Source: Streptomyces seoulensis
GTDB taxonomy: Bacteria > Actinomycetota > Actinomycetes > Streptomycetales > Streptomycetaceae
Length of the DNA stretch: 64,000 bases
Reading direction: 5' to 3'
NCBI GenBank assembly: GCA_013364255.1
Contig: CP054936.1
Coordinates: 6,590,353-6,654,352, forward strand
The notes under the pieces were generated by a model. That model did not search any database, had not been told where the DNA came from, and saw nothing but the letters and a program-made list of their open reading frames with translations. The position numbers and the translations under genes were made by a program. This document shows positions 52,824 through 60,757 of this stretch, one piece after another. The number at the start of each line of letters is the position of its first letter. The first letter of the stretch is position 1.

Positions 52824-53390
52824 GGATAAGCGCCCCAATCCGCCGAGAGTTGCCGCTGTGCGGGTTCCGTGGCCCCCGTGCCGTACGCTCGCACTCCCCG
52901 TATGTCAGGTAACTCCCCGCTCCGCACCGCGTCCAGGGGTCGTGGGCCCCTCGATTGCCGGTTTCGGGCGCGTGGGGCGAGATTTCACATCCCGGTAACC
53001 GGAGCCTCGACGAGCTGTTTCCGGACACCGGCCGGGCCACCCGATGGTGGGCCGGTGACGGGCCGGTGGGACCGGGGCCGGGCCGGTGCCGGACCGGGGG
53101 AGCGGGCCCGGTAACGTCACGGGCGCCGGGCACGCCGAGCGAGTGACGCGTTCGCGCGCGAAAGCGGCCGAAACGCCCCTTGCCGCGCCCCGCGCCCCGC
53201 GCGTCCCGGGCGGTACACGCCGCGGCGTACGCGGGACTACGCACCAGCTTGATACGAGCTGCGAGGCTTCTCCGCAGATCAGCGCACCCGCCCTCGTCAG
53301 GACGCATCAGCGGCAACTGACGGGTACGTGCAAATTATTTGGGATGCCCCGGAATAGGAACACGGCGGCACCTACGCTCGTTGTCATTAC
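52824..53390. other. 567-nt intergenic region with an AT-rich patch
   Basis: No gene is supported; all frames give Arg/Pro/Gly-rich translations. Most is GC-rich with many ccgg repeats (53030-53115). A short AT-rich patch, caaattatttggg at about 53331-53343, is rare in this window and precedes TACGCT (53373-53378), a -10 candidate 12 nt before the next gene. Confidence 0.4.
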
Positions 53391-53993
53391 GTGAGCACGA
53401 CACAGACAACACCTGTTCTCGCAGCGGAACTGGCGCAGGCGTGGGCCGACATTCAGCGGAACCACCCCGAACTGCCGGATCTGGCCGCGCCGGAATCCCT
53501 GATCGGAGAGTCGTCGTCCGCGTGCGGGCACGAACTCTCCTTCGAGCGACTGCTGCACGAAGCAGTCCACGGCATCGCCGCCGCGCGCGGGGTGCGCGAC
53601 ACCTCCCGCGCCGGCCGCTACCACAACCGCCGGTTCCTCGCCATCGCCGAGGAGATGGGCCTGGACCACCCCGACGAACCGCACCCCAGCAGCGGCTTCT
53701 CCCTGGTCACGCTCAACCCCGAGGCCAAGCGGCGCTACCGCCCGACCATGGAACGCCTCCAGCGCGCCCTGAAGGCGCACACCGCGGCCACCTCCGCCGA
53801 CACCAGCCGCACCTTCCGCGGCCCGGCCGCCCGCCACGGCTCCTCCGGCGGCGGCGTGCGGGTCAAGGCGGTCTGCGACTGCGGCCGCAACGTACGGGTG
53901 GTCCCCTCCGTCCTCGCCCAGGCGCCGATCGTGTGCGGCGGGTGCGGCAAGCCGTTCCGGATCCCGGAGACGGTGGGAGCGGCGGCGGGCTGA
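53391..53993 (+). CDS. SprT-like zinc metalloprotease-type protein
   Basis: A 200-residue protein. Residues about 48-90 carry HEAVH (56-60) in FERLLHEAVHGIAAARG, the HExxH zinc motif of SprT-like proteins, followed by RYHNRRFLAIAEEMGL. The C-terminus (about 160-190) is a zinc ribbon with CDCG and CGGCGKPF. The SprT/Spartan family acts on DNA-protein crosslinks in eukaryotes; bacterial roles are unclear. GTG 53391 is 12 nt after TACGCT. A perfect 11-bp hairpin (53995-54005 with 54015-54025) directly after the stop ends it. Confidence 0.82.
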   Translation: MSTTQTTPVLAAELAQAWADIQRNHPELPDLAAPESLIGESSSACGHELSFERLLHEAVHGIAAARGVRDTSRAGRYHNRRFLAIAEEMGLDHPDEPHPSSGFSLVTLNPEAKRRYRPTMERLQRALKAHTAATSADTSRTFRGPAARHGSSGGGVRVKAVCDCGRNVRVVPSVLAQAPIVCGGCGKPFRIPETVGAAAG

Positions 53994-54305
53994 CCGCGTC
54001 CGGCATCTCGTGGGTGCCGGACGCGCGAGGCGGCACGCCGGGGCGACGGACCCGGCCGGCCCGGCAGCGGCGGGCCCGGCCGCGGAGCCGTCGTGCCGGG
54101 TGCCGCCCAGCCCTGCCCGCATACGGGCGATCCGCCCCGCGCCCGATCGGTACGTCGGGGTGTGGCACAATGGCAAGCTGTACTCGACAGCCGCACAGGA
54201 CCCCTCTCTCCTCCGGCTGACGCGTCCGTCGGGCACTCGGGTACCGCAACCCCACGCGGCGTCTCGCCGTGCCCAACCACGTCAAAACCAGGAGAACCCA
54301 CTCCC
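53994..54305 (+). other. 312-nt gap: terminator and rpsP promoter region
   Basis: It begins with the hairpin cgcgtccggca / tgccggacgcg (53995-54005 with 54015-54025). CACAAT at 54166-54171 in tgtggcacaatgg is a -10 candidate for the rpsP operon, leaving a leader of about 128 nt. No small gene is supported. Confidence 0.5.
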
Positions 54306-54728
54306 GTGGCAGTCAAGATCAAGCTGAAGCGTCTGGGCAAGATCCGTTCGCCTCACTACCGCATCGTCATCGCCGACTCCCGGACCCGCCGTGACGGCCG
54401 GGCCATCGAGGAGATCGGTCTGTACCACCCGGTGCAGAACCCCTCGCGCATCGAGGTCGACGCCGACCGTGTGGCGTACTGGCTCTCCGTCGGCGCCCAG
54501 CCGACCGAGCCCGTGCTCGCCATCCTGAAGAAGACCGGCGACTGGCAGAAGTTCAAGGGCGAGCCCGCCCCCGCGCCGCTGCTCCAGCCGCAGGAGAAGG
54601 CGTCGCGTCCGTCGTTCGAGGCTCTCGGCGGCGACGACGAGGGCAAGGGTGAGGCGATCACCCAGAAGAAGAAGGCCGAGAAGAAGGACGAGGCCGCCGC
54701 CGAGTCCTCCGAGTCGACCGAGGCCTGA
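54306..54728 (+). CDS. rpsP: 30S ribosomal protein S16
   Basis: A 140-residue S16. The core VKIKLKRLGKIRSPHYRI, ADSRTRRDGRAIEEIG and YHPVQNPSRIEVD is standard for residues 1 to about 85; the C-terminal 55 residues are an acidic/lysine extension (AITQKKKAEKKDEAAAE) common in actinobacteria. GTG 54306 follows aggaga at 9 nt. It heads the rpsP-khpA-rimM-trmD-rplS group. Confidence 0.97.
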   Translation: MAVKIKLKRLGKIRSPHYRIVIADSRTRRDGRAIEEIGLYHPVQNPSRIEVDADRVAYWLSVGAQPTEPVLAILKKTGDWQKFKGEPAPAPLLQPQEKASRPSFEALGGDDEGKGEAITQKKKAEKKDEAAAESSESTEA

Positions 54729-54733
54729 GCAGC

Positions 54734-54973
54734 ATGCTCGAAGAGGCGCTTGAGCACCTCGTGAAGGGCATCGTCGACAACCCTGACGATGTGCAGGTCG
54801 CCTCGCGCAACCTGCGTCGCGGACGCGTGCTGGAGGTCCGGGTGCATCCCGAGGACCTCGGCAAGGTGATCGGTCGCAACGGCCGTACCGCACGTGCGCT
54901 GCGCACCGTCGTGGGCGCCATCGGCGGCCGCGGTGTCCGCGTCGACCTCGTCGACGTGGACCACGTCCGCTGA
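54734..54973 (+). CDS. khpA: KH-domain RNA-binding protein KhpA
   Basis: A 79-residue single KH-domain protein, MLEEALEHLVKGIVDNPDDV at the start, with the GxxG RNA-binding loop in GKVIGRNGRTARALRTVV. KhpA pairs with KhpB (Jag) in other bacteria and affects cell division and small-RNA stability. It starts 5 nt after the rpsP stop, the conserved S16-KhpA-RimM-TrmD order. An 18-bp hairpin follows and may reduce read-through into rimM. Confidence 0.95.
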   Translation: MLEEALEHLVKGIVDNPDDVQVASRNLRRGRVLEVRVHPEDLGKVIGRNGRTARALRTVVGAIGGRGVRVDLVDVDHVR

Positions 54974-54989
54974 CGCATATCGCAACCGG

Positions 54990-55029
54990 CTCGGGCCGGG
55001 GAGGGCCTTACGGCCGTCCCCGGCCCGAG
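54990..55029 (+). terminator. internal hairpin between khpA and rimM
   Basis: An 18-bp stem (54990-55007 with 55012-55029) with one mismatch and a ttac loop. It lies inside an operon that is usually continuous, so it may be an attenuator separating ribosomal from modification genes. Confidence 0.65.
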
Positions 55030-55050
55030 TCGTGTCAGCGGGACAATCGC

Positions 55051-55129
55051 ATGAGCGGACCATCGCGGAATACGTGAGCGGAACATGAGCGGAAAGCAGA
55101 CAGGAGAACTGGACACGTGCAGCTGGTAG
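55051..55129 (+). promoter_or_regulatory. chain of three overlapping mini-ORFs leading into rimM
   Basis: Three direct copies of tgagcgga (55052, 55075, 55086) each follow A or G, giving starts ATG 55051, GTG 55074 and ATG 55085. The first frame (8 codons) stops in GTGA on the second start, the second (4 codons) stops in ATGA on the third, and the third (14 codons) ends at TAG 55127-55129, overlapping the rimM start. GACAAT (55042-55047) is a possible -10 box. Whether these are translated is unknown. Confidence 0.4.
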
Positions 55130-55722
55130 TCGCACGGATCGGCCGTGCCCATGGCATCAAGGGCGAGGTCACCGTCGAGGTGCGTACCGACGAGCCGGAG
55201 CTGAGGCTCGCGCCCGGCGCCGTACTCGCCACCGAACCCGCCGCCGCGGGCCCGCTGACCATCGAGACCGGCCGTGTCCACAGCGGCCGCCTCCTGCTGC
55301 GCTTCGCGGGCGTCGGCGACCGCACCGCCGCCGAGGCCCTGCGCAACACCCTGCTCATCGCCGAGGTGGATCCGGAGGAACTGCCCGAGGACGAGGACGA
55401 GTACTACGACCATCAGCTGATGGACCTCGACGTGGTCACCGAGGACGGCACGGCGGTCGGGCGGATCACCGAGATCTCGCACCTGCCCTCGCAGGACCTG
55501 TTCATCGTGGAGCGTCCCGACGGCAGCGAGGTGATGATCCCCTTCGTCGAGTCGATCGTCACCGAGATCGACCTGGAGGAGCAGCGGGCCGTCATCGCCC
55601 CGCCGCCGGGCCTGATCGACGACCGCGCCGAGATCGCCTCCGCACGCGAGGCGGAGCGGGAGCCCGGGGACGGGCAGGGGCCGGCCGAGTCCGGGCCGCG
55701 CGAGGCCGGGGACGCGTCCTGA
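55117..55722 (+). CDS. rimM: ribosome maturation factor RimM
   Basis: 16S rRNA processing factor of 201 residues that binds S19 in 30S head assembly. The N-terminal RimM domain opens QLVVARIGRAHGIKGEVTVE; the PRC-barrel part contains YYDHQLMDLDVVTEDG and LFIVERPDGSEVMIPF; an acidic tail follows. GTG 55117 has an aggaga ribosome binding site. Its stop shares a base with the trmD ATG (TGATG), coupling the two. Upstream is a set of mini-ORFs and a hairpin, which suggests separate control from rpsP. Confidence 0.96.
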   Translation: MQLVVARIGRAHGIKGEVTVEVRTDEPELRLAPGAVLATEPAAAGPLTIETGRVHSGRLLLRFAGVGDRTAAEALRNTLLIAEVDPEELPEDEDEYYDHQLMDLDVVTEDGTAVGRITEISHLPSQDLFIVERPDGSEVMIPFVESIVTEIDLEEQRAVIAPPPGLIDDRAEIASAREAEREPGDGQGPAESGPREAGDAS

Positions 55723-56555
55723 TGCGCCTCGACGTCGTCACGATCTTCCCCGAGTACCTCGAACCGCTGAACGTCTCCCTGGTCGGCAAGGCACGCGCGC
55801 GCGGACAGCTCGACGTGCACGTGCACGACCTGCGCGCCTGGACCCACGACCGCCACAACACCGTCGACGACACGCCCTACGGCGGCGGCCCCGGCATGGT
55901 CATGAAGACCGAGCCCTGGGGAGACGCCCTCGACACCGTCCTCGCCGACGGCTACGAGAGCGGCTCGCACGCCCCCGCGCTGATCGTCCCGACGCCCAGC
56001 GGCCGGCCGTTCACCCAGGACCTCGCCGTCGAACTCTCCGAGCGCCCCTGGCTGGTCTTCACCCCGGCCCGCTACGAGGGCATCGACCGCCGGGTCATGG
56101 ACGAGTACGCCACCCGGATGCCGGTGTACGAGGTCTCCATCGGCGACTACGTGCTGGCCGGCGGCGAGGCGGCCGTCCTGGTCGTCACCGAGGCGGTCGC
56201 CCGGCTGCTGCCCGGCGTCCTCGGCAACGCCGAGTCGCACCGCGACGACTCCTTCGCCCCCGGCGCCATGGCGAGCCTGCTGGAAGGTCCCGTGTACACC
56301 AAGCCGCCCCAGTGGCGCGGCCGGGACATCCCGGACGTGCTGCTCAGCGGCCACCACGGGAAGATCGCCCGCTGGCGCCGCGACGAGGCCCTGCGGCGCA
56401 CCACCGCCCACCGGCCCGACCTCGTCGCGCGCTGCGCCCCCGGGGCCTTCGACAAGAAGGACCGCGAGATGCTCTCCATCCTGGGCTGGGCCCCGGACCC
56501 CGAGGGCGAGCCGTACGGGCGATTTTGGCGCAGGGCCGACGACGTGGAAGAATAG
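55722..56555 (+). CDS. trmD: tRNA (guanine37-N1)-methyltransferase
   Basis: SPOUT-fold enzyme that makes m1G37 in tRNA and prevents frameshifting. The 277-residue protein begins MRLDVVTIFPEYLEP, has DDTPYGGGPGMVMK, PARYEGIDRRV and the trefoil-knot SAM site EVSIGDYVLAGGEAA, then SHRDDSF. It overlaps rimM by one base. rplS follows 132 nt later, with a leader that includes a possible weak structure. Confidence 0.97.
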   Translation: MRLDVVTIFPEYLEPLNVSLVGKARARGQLDVHVHDLRAWTHDRHNTVDDTPYGGGPGMVMKTEPWGDALDTVLADGYESGSHAPALIVPTPSGRPFTQDLAVELSERPWLVFTPARYEGIDRRVMDEYATRMPVYEVSIGDYVLAGGEAAVLVVTEAVARLLPGVLGNAESHRDDSFAPGAMASLLEGPVYTKPPQWRGRDIPDVLLSGHHGKIARWRRDEALRRTTAHRPDLVARCAPGAFDKKDREMLSILGWAPDPEGEPYGRFWRRADDVEE

Positions 56556-56687
56556 GCCGCTGCTGTGCGCCGTCCGGCGTGCGCCCCTGCCACAGGGGGA
56601 CACGACGCCCGCCCCGATCCGCGCGGCACCACCCCAGAACTCCTAGTTCCGTTGATGACCTGTGGCATCAACGAGGAAAGCAGAGAC

Positions 56688-57038
56688 ATGTCTCACCTGC
56701 TCGACACCGTCGACGCCGCGTCGGTCCGCGACGACATCCCCGCCTTCCGCCCGGGCGACACGGTCAACGTGCACGTCCGCGTCATCGAGGGCAACCGCTC
56801 CCGTGTGCAGCAGTTCAAGGGCGTCGTGATCCGCCGCCAGGGCTCCGGCGTGCGCGAGACCTTCACGGTCCGCAAGGTCTCCTTCTCCGTCGGCGTCGAG
56901 CGCACCTTCCCGGTGCACACCCCGATCGTCGAGAAGATCGAGCTCGTCACCCGCGGTGACGTGCGTCGCGCCAAGCTGTACTACCTCCGTGAGCTGCGCG
57001 GCAAGGCCGCGAAGATCAAGGAGAAGCGCGACAACTGA
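56688..57038 (+). CDS. rplS: 50S ribosomal protein L19
   Basis: A 116-residue L19 located at the 30S-50S interface. It carries FRPGDTVNVHVRVIEGNRSR, QQFKGVVIRRQGSG and the conserved RRAKLYYLRELRGKAAKIKEK end. ATG 56688 follows gaggaaa at 9 nt. It closes the rpsP-trmD group and is followed within 50 nt by the first signal peptidase gene, the common actinobacterial order. Confidence 0.98.
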   Translation: MSHLLDTVDAASVRDDIPAFRPGDTVNVHVRVIEGNRSRVQQFKGVVIRRQGSGVRETFTVRKVSFSVGVERTFPVHTPIVEKIELVTRGDVRRAKLYYLRELRGKAAKIKEKRDN

Positions 57039-57083
57039 GCGCCTTCCGGGGTTCATGGCCGGGGCGGATAGCATTCCGCCCCG

Positions 57084-57815
57084 ATGGACACCGAAGCACA
57101 GTCGATGGAGCGCGACCGCTCCTGCCGTCCCCCTGACGCCGGATCCGATGAGATGCCGGACGCACGGGGCCGACAGGGCCGGTCGCGTTCGTCGTTCCCG
57201 GCGCGCCTGGCCGACCGGCTCCCCGGCGGGCGGATCACCCTGTCCGCGCTGCTCTGCCTGGCCCTGCTGCTCGCGCTCAACGCGTTCGTGGCCCAGCCGT
57301 TCCAGATCCCGAGCAGTTCCATGGAGCCGGGATTGAGGATCGGCGACCGCGTTCTCGTAAACAAGTTGGCGTACCGTTTCGGAGCCGGGCCGCGCCGCGG
57401 CGACGTCGTCGTCTTCGACGGCGCCGGATACTTCGGGGACTCCGACTACGTCAAACGCGTCGTGGGCGTGGGAGGGGACCACGTGGTCTGCTGTGACAAG
57501 GAGGACAGGATCGAGGTGAACGGCCGGTCGGTCGACGAGTCGACGTTCCTCCACCCCGGCGACCGCCCCTCCGCGGTGCCCTTCGACGTCGTCGTGCCCG
57601 AGGGGACCCTGTTCCTGCTCGGCGACCACCGCGACGACTCCAGCGACTCCCGCGACCACTTGGGCTCGCCGGGCGGCGGCATGATCCCGGTCGGCGACGT
57701 CGTCGGCCGGGCCGACTGGATCGCCTGGCCCGCCGGCCACTGGTCCCGGATCACCCGCCCCGCCGCGTACGCGCGCGTGCCCGCGCCGGGTGCCCCGGAC
57801 GGCGCCCATGGGTAG
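57084..57815 (+). CDS. sipW: type I signal peptidase (SipW position)
   Basis: Membrane serine/lysine protease that cleaves Sec and Tat signal peptides. The 243-residue protein has one N-terminal membrane helix (about 51-70), the catalytic Ser79 in IPSSSMEPG and Lys124 in YVKRVVGVGGD, and GDHRDDSSDSR. There is no C-terminal helix. ATG 57084 follows TAGCAT by 9 nt, so it may have its own leaderless promoter. Its stop overlaps sipX by 8 nt. First of four sip genes, named by analogy with the S. coelicolor/S. lividans sipWXYZ cluster. Confidence 0.94.
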   Translation: MDTEAQSMERDRSCRPPDAGSDEMPDARGRQGRSRSSFPARLADRLPGGRITLSALLCLALLLALNAFVAQPFQIPSSSMEPGLRIGDRVLVNKLAYRFGAGPRRGDVVVFDGAGYFGDSDYVKRVVGVGGDHVVCCDKEDRIEVNGRSVDESTFLHPGDRPSAVPFDVVVPEGTLFLLGDHRDDSSDSRDHLGSPGGGMIPVGDVVGRADWIAWPAGHWSRITRPAAYARVPAPGAPDGAHG

Positions 57816-58902
57816 CCGCGGCAGACCGCGCGGCGGCCCGGCGCCGGACGCCGCGGCGGGCCTGCTGCCCACCGGGGCCCGGCGCGCCGCCGGCCCGGCC
57901 GGCGGGCGCACCCGCGCCGAGCGGCGCAAGCTCCAGCGCAAGGTCAAGCGCAAGCGCAGGCGCTCCGCCGTCCGGGAGATCCCGCTCCTGGTCGGCGTCG
58001 CCGTGCTCATCGCCCTGGTGCTGAAGACCTTCCTCGTCCAGGCCTTCGTGATCCCGTCGGGCTCCATGGAGCAGACCATCCGCATCGGCGACCGGGTCCT
58101 GGTCGACAAGTTCACCCCCTGGTTCGGCTCCGAGCCGCAGCGCGGGGACGTGGTGGTCTTCCACGACCCGGGCGGCTGGCTCAAGGACGAGCAGCCGGCC
58201 AAGAAGAACGACCCGGTCGTCGTCAAGCAGGTCAAGGAAGGGCTCACCTTCATCGGCCTGCTGCCCTCCGACAACGAGAAGGACCTCATCAAGCGGGTCG
58301 TCGGCGTCGGCGGCGACCACGTCAAGTGCTGCGACGCCGAGGGCCGGATCACCGTCAACGGCGTTCCCCTGAACGAGCGGGACTACATCTACCCGGGCGA
58401 CGCCCCCTCCGACCTCCAGTTCGACGTCACCGTCCCCCAGGGGCGGCTGTGGGTGATGGGCGACCACCGCGGCAACTCCGCGGACTCCCGCTTCCACCTG
58501 AACACCGCGTACCAGGGGACCGTCTCGCTGGACTCGGTGGTCGGCCGGGCCCGGGTGATCGGCTGGCCGTTCGGCCACTGGAGCACGCTGAGGGAACCGA
58601 GGACGTTCGCCTCGGTGTCCGACTCGGCGGCCGGGTCGACCGCCGCCGCGCGGCTGTCGCATAGGGTTGCCCCCTACGATCCCAACAGATCGGTTCAACT
58701 CCCGAGCCCTGCGGAACTCCCGCTCGTTATGGGAGTGGTGGGCCTGCACCGCACCCGGGGCAGGCGGCGGCACGGAGTGAGGAGTTGGCGTGGGGGATGT
58801 GGCGGTTGGCGCACGGTCCGGAAACGGCGGCGAGGATCCCCGCCGGCGTCCCGCGGGAGCGGCGGCCCCCGCGGCGGACGGCGCCGTGCCCTCCGGGAGT
58901 GA
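57808..58902 (+). CDS. sipX: type I signal peptidase (SipX position) with extended tail
   Basis: A 364-residue signal peptidase. A Lys/Arg-rich segment (RRKLQRKVKRKRRRS) precedes the membrane helix (about 60-82), then catalytic Ser86 (IPSGSMEQ) and Lys162 (LIKRVVGVGGD), and MGDHRGNSADSRFH. The last 90 residues after the protease fold are Arg/Gly-rich and run 113 bp into sipY in another frame, which is odd. A +1 shift near the end would meet TGA at 58778-58780, giving a product of about 320 residues. ATG 57808 overlaps the sipW stop by 8 nt. Confidence 0.92.
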   Translation: MGSRGRPRGGPAPDAAAGLLPTGARRAAGPAGGRTRAERRKLQRKVKRKRRRSAVREIPLLVGVAVLIALVLKTFLVQAFVIPSGSMEQTIRIGDRVLVDKFTPWFGSEPQRGDVVVFHDPGGWLKDEQPAKKNDPVVVKQVKEGLTFIGLLPSDNEKDLIKRVVGVGGDHVKCCDAEGRITVNGVPLNERDYIYPGDAPSDLQFDVTVPQGRLWVMGDHRGNSADSRFHLNTAYQGTVSLDSVVGRARVIGWPFGHWSTLREPRTFASVSDSAAGSTAAARLSHRVAPYDPNRSVQLPSPAELPLVMGVVGLHRTRGRRRHGVRSWRGGCGGWRTVRKRRRGSPPASRGSGGPRGGRRRALRE

Positions 58903-59800
58903 CAGCGAAGCAGCCGAGGACGGCACGGTGACGGAGCACAGTCAGAGCGAAGAGCAGGGGACCGGCGGCGGCTCCCCGGAACCGAAGAAGCCGCGCTCCT
59001 TCTGGAAGGAGCTGCCGATCCTGATCGGCATCGCGCTGGTGCTGGCGCTGCTGATCAAGACCTTCCTGGTGCAGGCGTTCTCCATCCCGTCGGACTCGAT
59101 GCAGAACACCCTCCAGCGGGGCGACCGGGTGCTGGTCGACAAGCTGACCCCGTGGTTCGGCTCGAAGCCCGAGCGCGGCGAGGTCATCGTCTTCCACGAC
59201 CCGGGCGAGTGGCTGGCCGGTGAGCCCACGGCCAGCCCCAACGCCCTGCAGACGGTGCTCAGCTGGATCGGGCTGATGCCGTCCGCCGAGGAGAAGGACC
59301 TCATCAAGCGCGTCATCGGCGTCGGCGGCGACACCGTCGAGTGCAAGGGCTCGGGCCCGTTGGTGGTCAACGGCAAGGCGCTGAACGAGCCGTACGTGTA
59401 CCCGGGCAACACCCCGTGCAGCGACGACGACCAGGGCGGCCGGTTCAAGGTGACGGTGCCCAAGGGCTACGTCTGGGTCATGGGCGACCACCGGCAGAAC
59501 TCCCGCGACTCCCGCTACAACCAGGCCGACAAGTACCACGGCATGGTGCCGGTCAAGGAGGTCGTCGGCCGTGCCGTCGTGCGCGCCTGGCCGATCAACC
59601 GCTGGGGCACGCTGCCCGTTCCCGACACCTTCGACCAGCCCGGCATCGGCGAGCACTCCTCGGCGGCCGGCGCCCTGACGGTCGCCCCGACCGGCGTCGC
59701 CGTCAGCGCGGTCGTACCGGTGGCGGTGTGGCGCCGCAGGCGCTCGCTGAAGGCCGTGAACGGCACCGGCGGCACGACGACGGCCACCGCGGGCCGCTGA
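58790..59800 (+). CDS. sipY: type I signal peptidase (SipY position)
   Basis: A 336-residue signal peptidase with an acidic, Gly-rich cytoplasmic start (residues 1-70), a membrane helix (about 75-97), catalytic Ser103 (IPSDSMQN) and Lys173 (LIKRVIGVGGD), and GDHRQNSRDSRY. Near the C-terminus there is a second hydrophobic stretch (about 292-312) followed by RRRR, so the topology is N-in/C-in. GTG 58790 follows aggag at 6 nt and lies inside the sipX frame. Ends at a GC-rich hairpin. Confidence 0.94.
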   Translation: MGDVAVGARSGNGGEDPRRRPAGAAAPAADGAVPSGSDSEAAEDGTVTEHSQSEEQGTGGGSPEPKKPRSFWKELPILIGIALVLALLIKTFLVQAFSIPSDSMQNTLQRGDRVLVDKLTPWFGSKPERGEVIVFHDPGEWLAGEPTASPNALQTVLSWIGLMPSAEEKDLIKRVIGVGGDTVECKGSGPLVVNGKALNEPYVYPGNTPCSDDDQGGRFKVTVPKGYVWVMGDHRQNSRDSRYNQADKYHGMVPVKEVVGRAVVRAWPINRWGTLPVPDTFDQPGIGEHSSAAGALTVAPTGVAVSAVVPVAVWRRRRSLKAVNGTGGTTTATAGR

Positions 59801-59812
59801 GCCGCCCACCCG

Positions 59813-59846
59813 CCCCCCGAGGACTCCGTCCGGAGCCCTCGGGGGG
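59813..59846 (+). terminator. hairpin terminator after sipY
   Basis: ccccccgagg / cctcgggggg arms (59813-59822 with 59837-59846) enclose a ctccg-tc-cggag hairpin, followed by ggtctttcc. It separates sipZ from the first three genes. Confidence 0.75.
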
Positions 59847-59986
59847 TGGCGGTCTTTCCGGGCCGCGGTCGCCGACCAGGGGCTTCGCGCGCGTCAGCCG
59901 GCGGCTGTGAAGCACCCGTGCAGCTGTGACCGGGGCGCCGATCGGGGGCTGCCCCGTTCCGGTACCGCCGGGTAGGGTGCGGGTCC

Positions 59987-60757
59987 ATGAGCGGCGAGAG
60001 CACGACGCGTACGGCCCCGGTGAGCGGCGGCGCAGGCAGGGGTCCGGCGGGCGGCAGGACGGGACAGCGGCTGTCCGGGCTGGCCGTGGCGCTGGGACTG
60101 GTGCTGTTCCTCGGCGGATTCGGCTGGGCGGCCGTCGTCTACCGCCCCTACACCGTGCCCACCAGTTCGATGTCGCCGACCATCGGCATGGGCGACCGGG
60201 TGCTGGCCCAGCGCGTCGACGGCGACGAGGTGCGCCGCGGTGACGTCGTCGTCTTCCGCGACAAGACCTGGGTGGCGGACGCCCCCGTCGTCAAGCGCGT
60301 GGTCGCCGTCGGCGGCGACACCGTCGCCTGCTGCACGAACGGCAGGCTGACCGTCAACGGCAAGCGGATCGACGAGCCCTACCTCAAGGGCGGCGTCGCC
60401 GAGATCCAGGGCTTCCCCACCGTGAAGGTGCCCGCAGGCCGCCTGTTCCTGCTCGGCGACGAACGCCAGGGCTCCCTGGACTCCACCGCCCATCTCACCG
60501 ACGCCGCCAAGGGCACCGTCGCCCGCGGTGACGTGAGCGCCCGGGTGGACGCCGTGATCTGGCCCGCCCAGGGCATGCTGGAGCGCCCCACCGGCTTCGA
60601 GGTGCTCGGCCCCCTCTCGCAGCCGGGCCCGCTGCGCGTCATCGTCTTCCTGATCGTCGCCGGCGGCGTGCTCGTCCTGGCCGGCGGCGCCTACGGCCCC
60701 GTCGCCAAGCGGCTGGGCCGCGCCCGCACCCGGACGGAGCCGGCCGGTGCCCGCTGA
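59987..60757 (+). CDS. sipZ: type I signal peptidase (SipZ position)
   Basis: A 256-residue signal peptidase with an N-terminal helix (about 29-51), catalytic Ser61 (VPTSSMSPT), Lys103 (VVKRVVAVGGD) and LGDERQGSLDSTAH, where the usual GDNR/GDHR is GDER. A second C-terminal helix (about 219-240) precedes a basic tail. ATG 59987 follows TAGGGT by 8 nt, and a terminator lies upstream, so it is a separate, probably leaderless transcription unit. It overlaps the Nudix gene by 11 nt. Confidence 0.94.
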   Translation: MSGESTTRTAPVSGGAGRGPAGGRTGQRLSGLAVALGLVLFLGGFGWAAVVYRPYTVPTSSMSPTIGMGDRVLAQRVDGDEVRRGDVVVFRDKTWVADAPVVKRVVAVGGDTVACCTNGRLTVNGKRIDEPYLKGGVAEIQGFPTVKVPAGRLFLLGDERQGSLDSTAHLTDAAKGTVARGDVSARVDAVIWPAQGMLERPTGFEVLGPLSQPGPLRVIVFLIVAGGVLVLAGGAYGPVAKRLGRARTRTEPAGAR

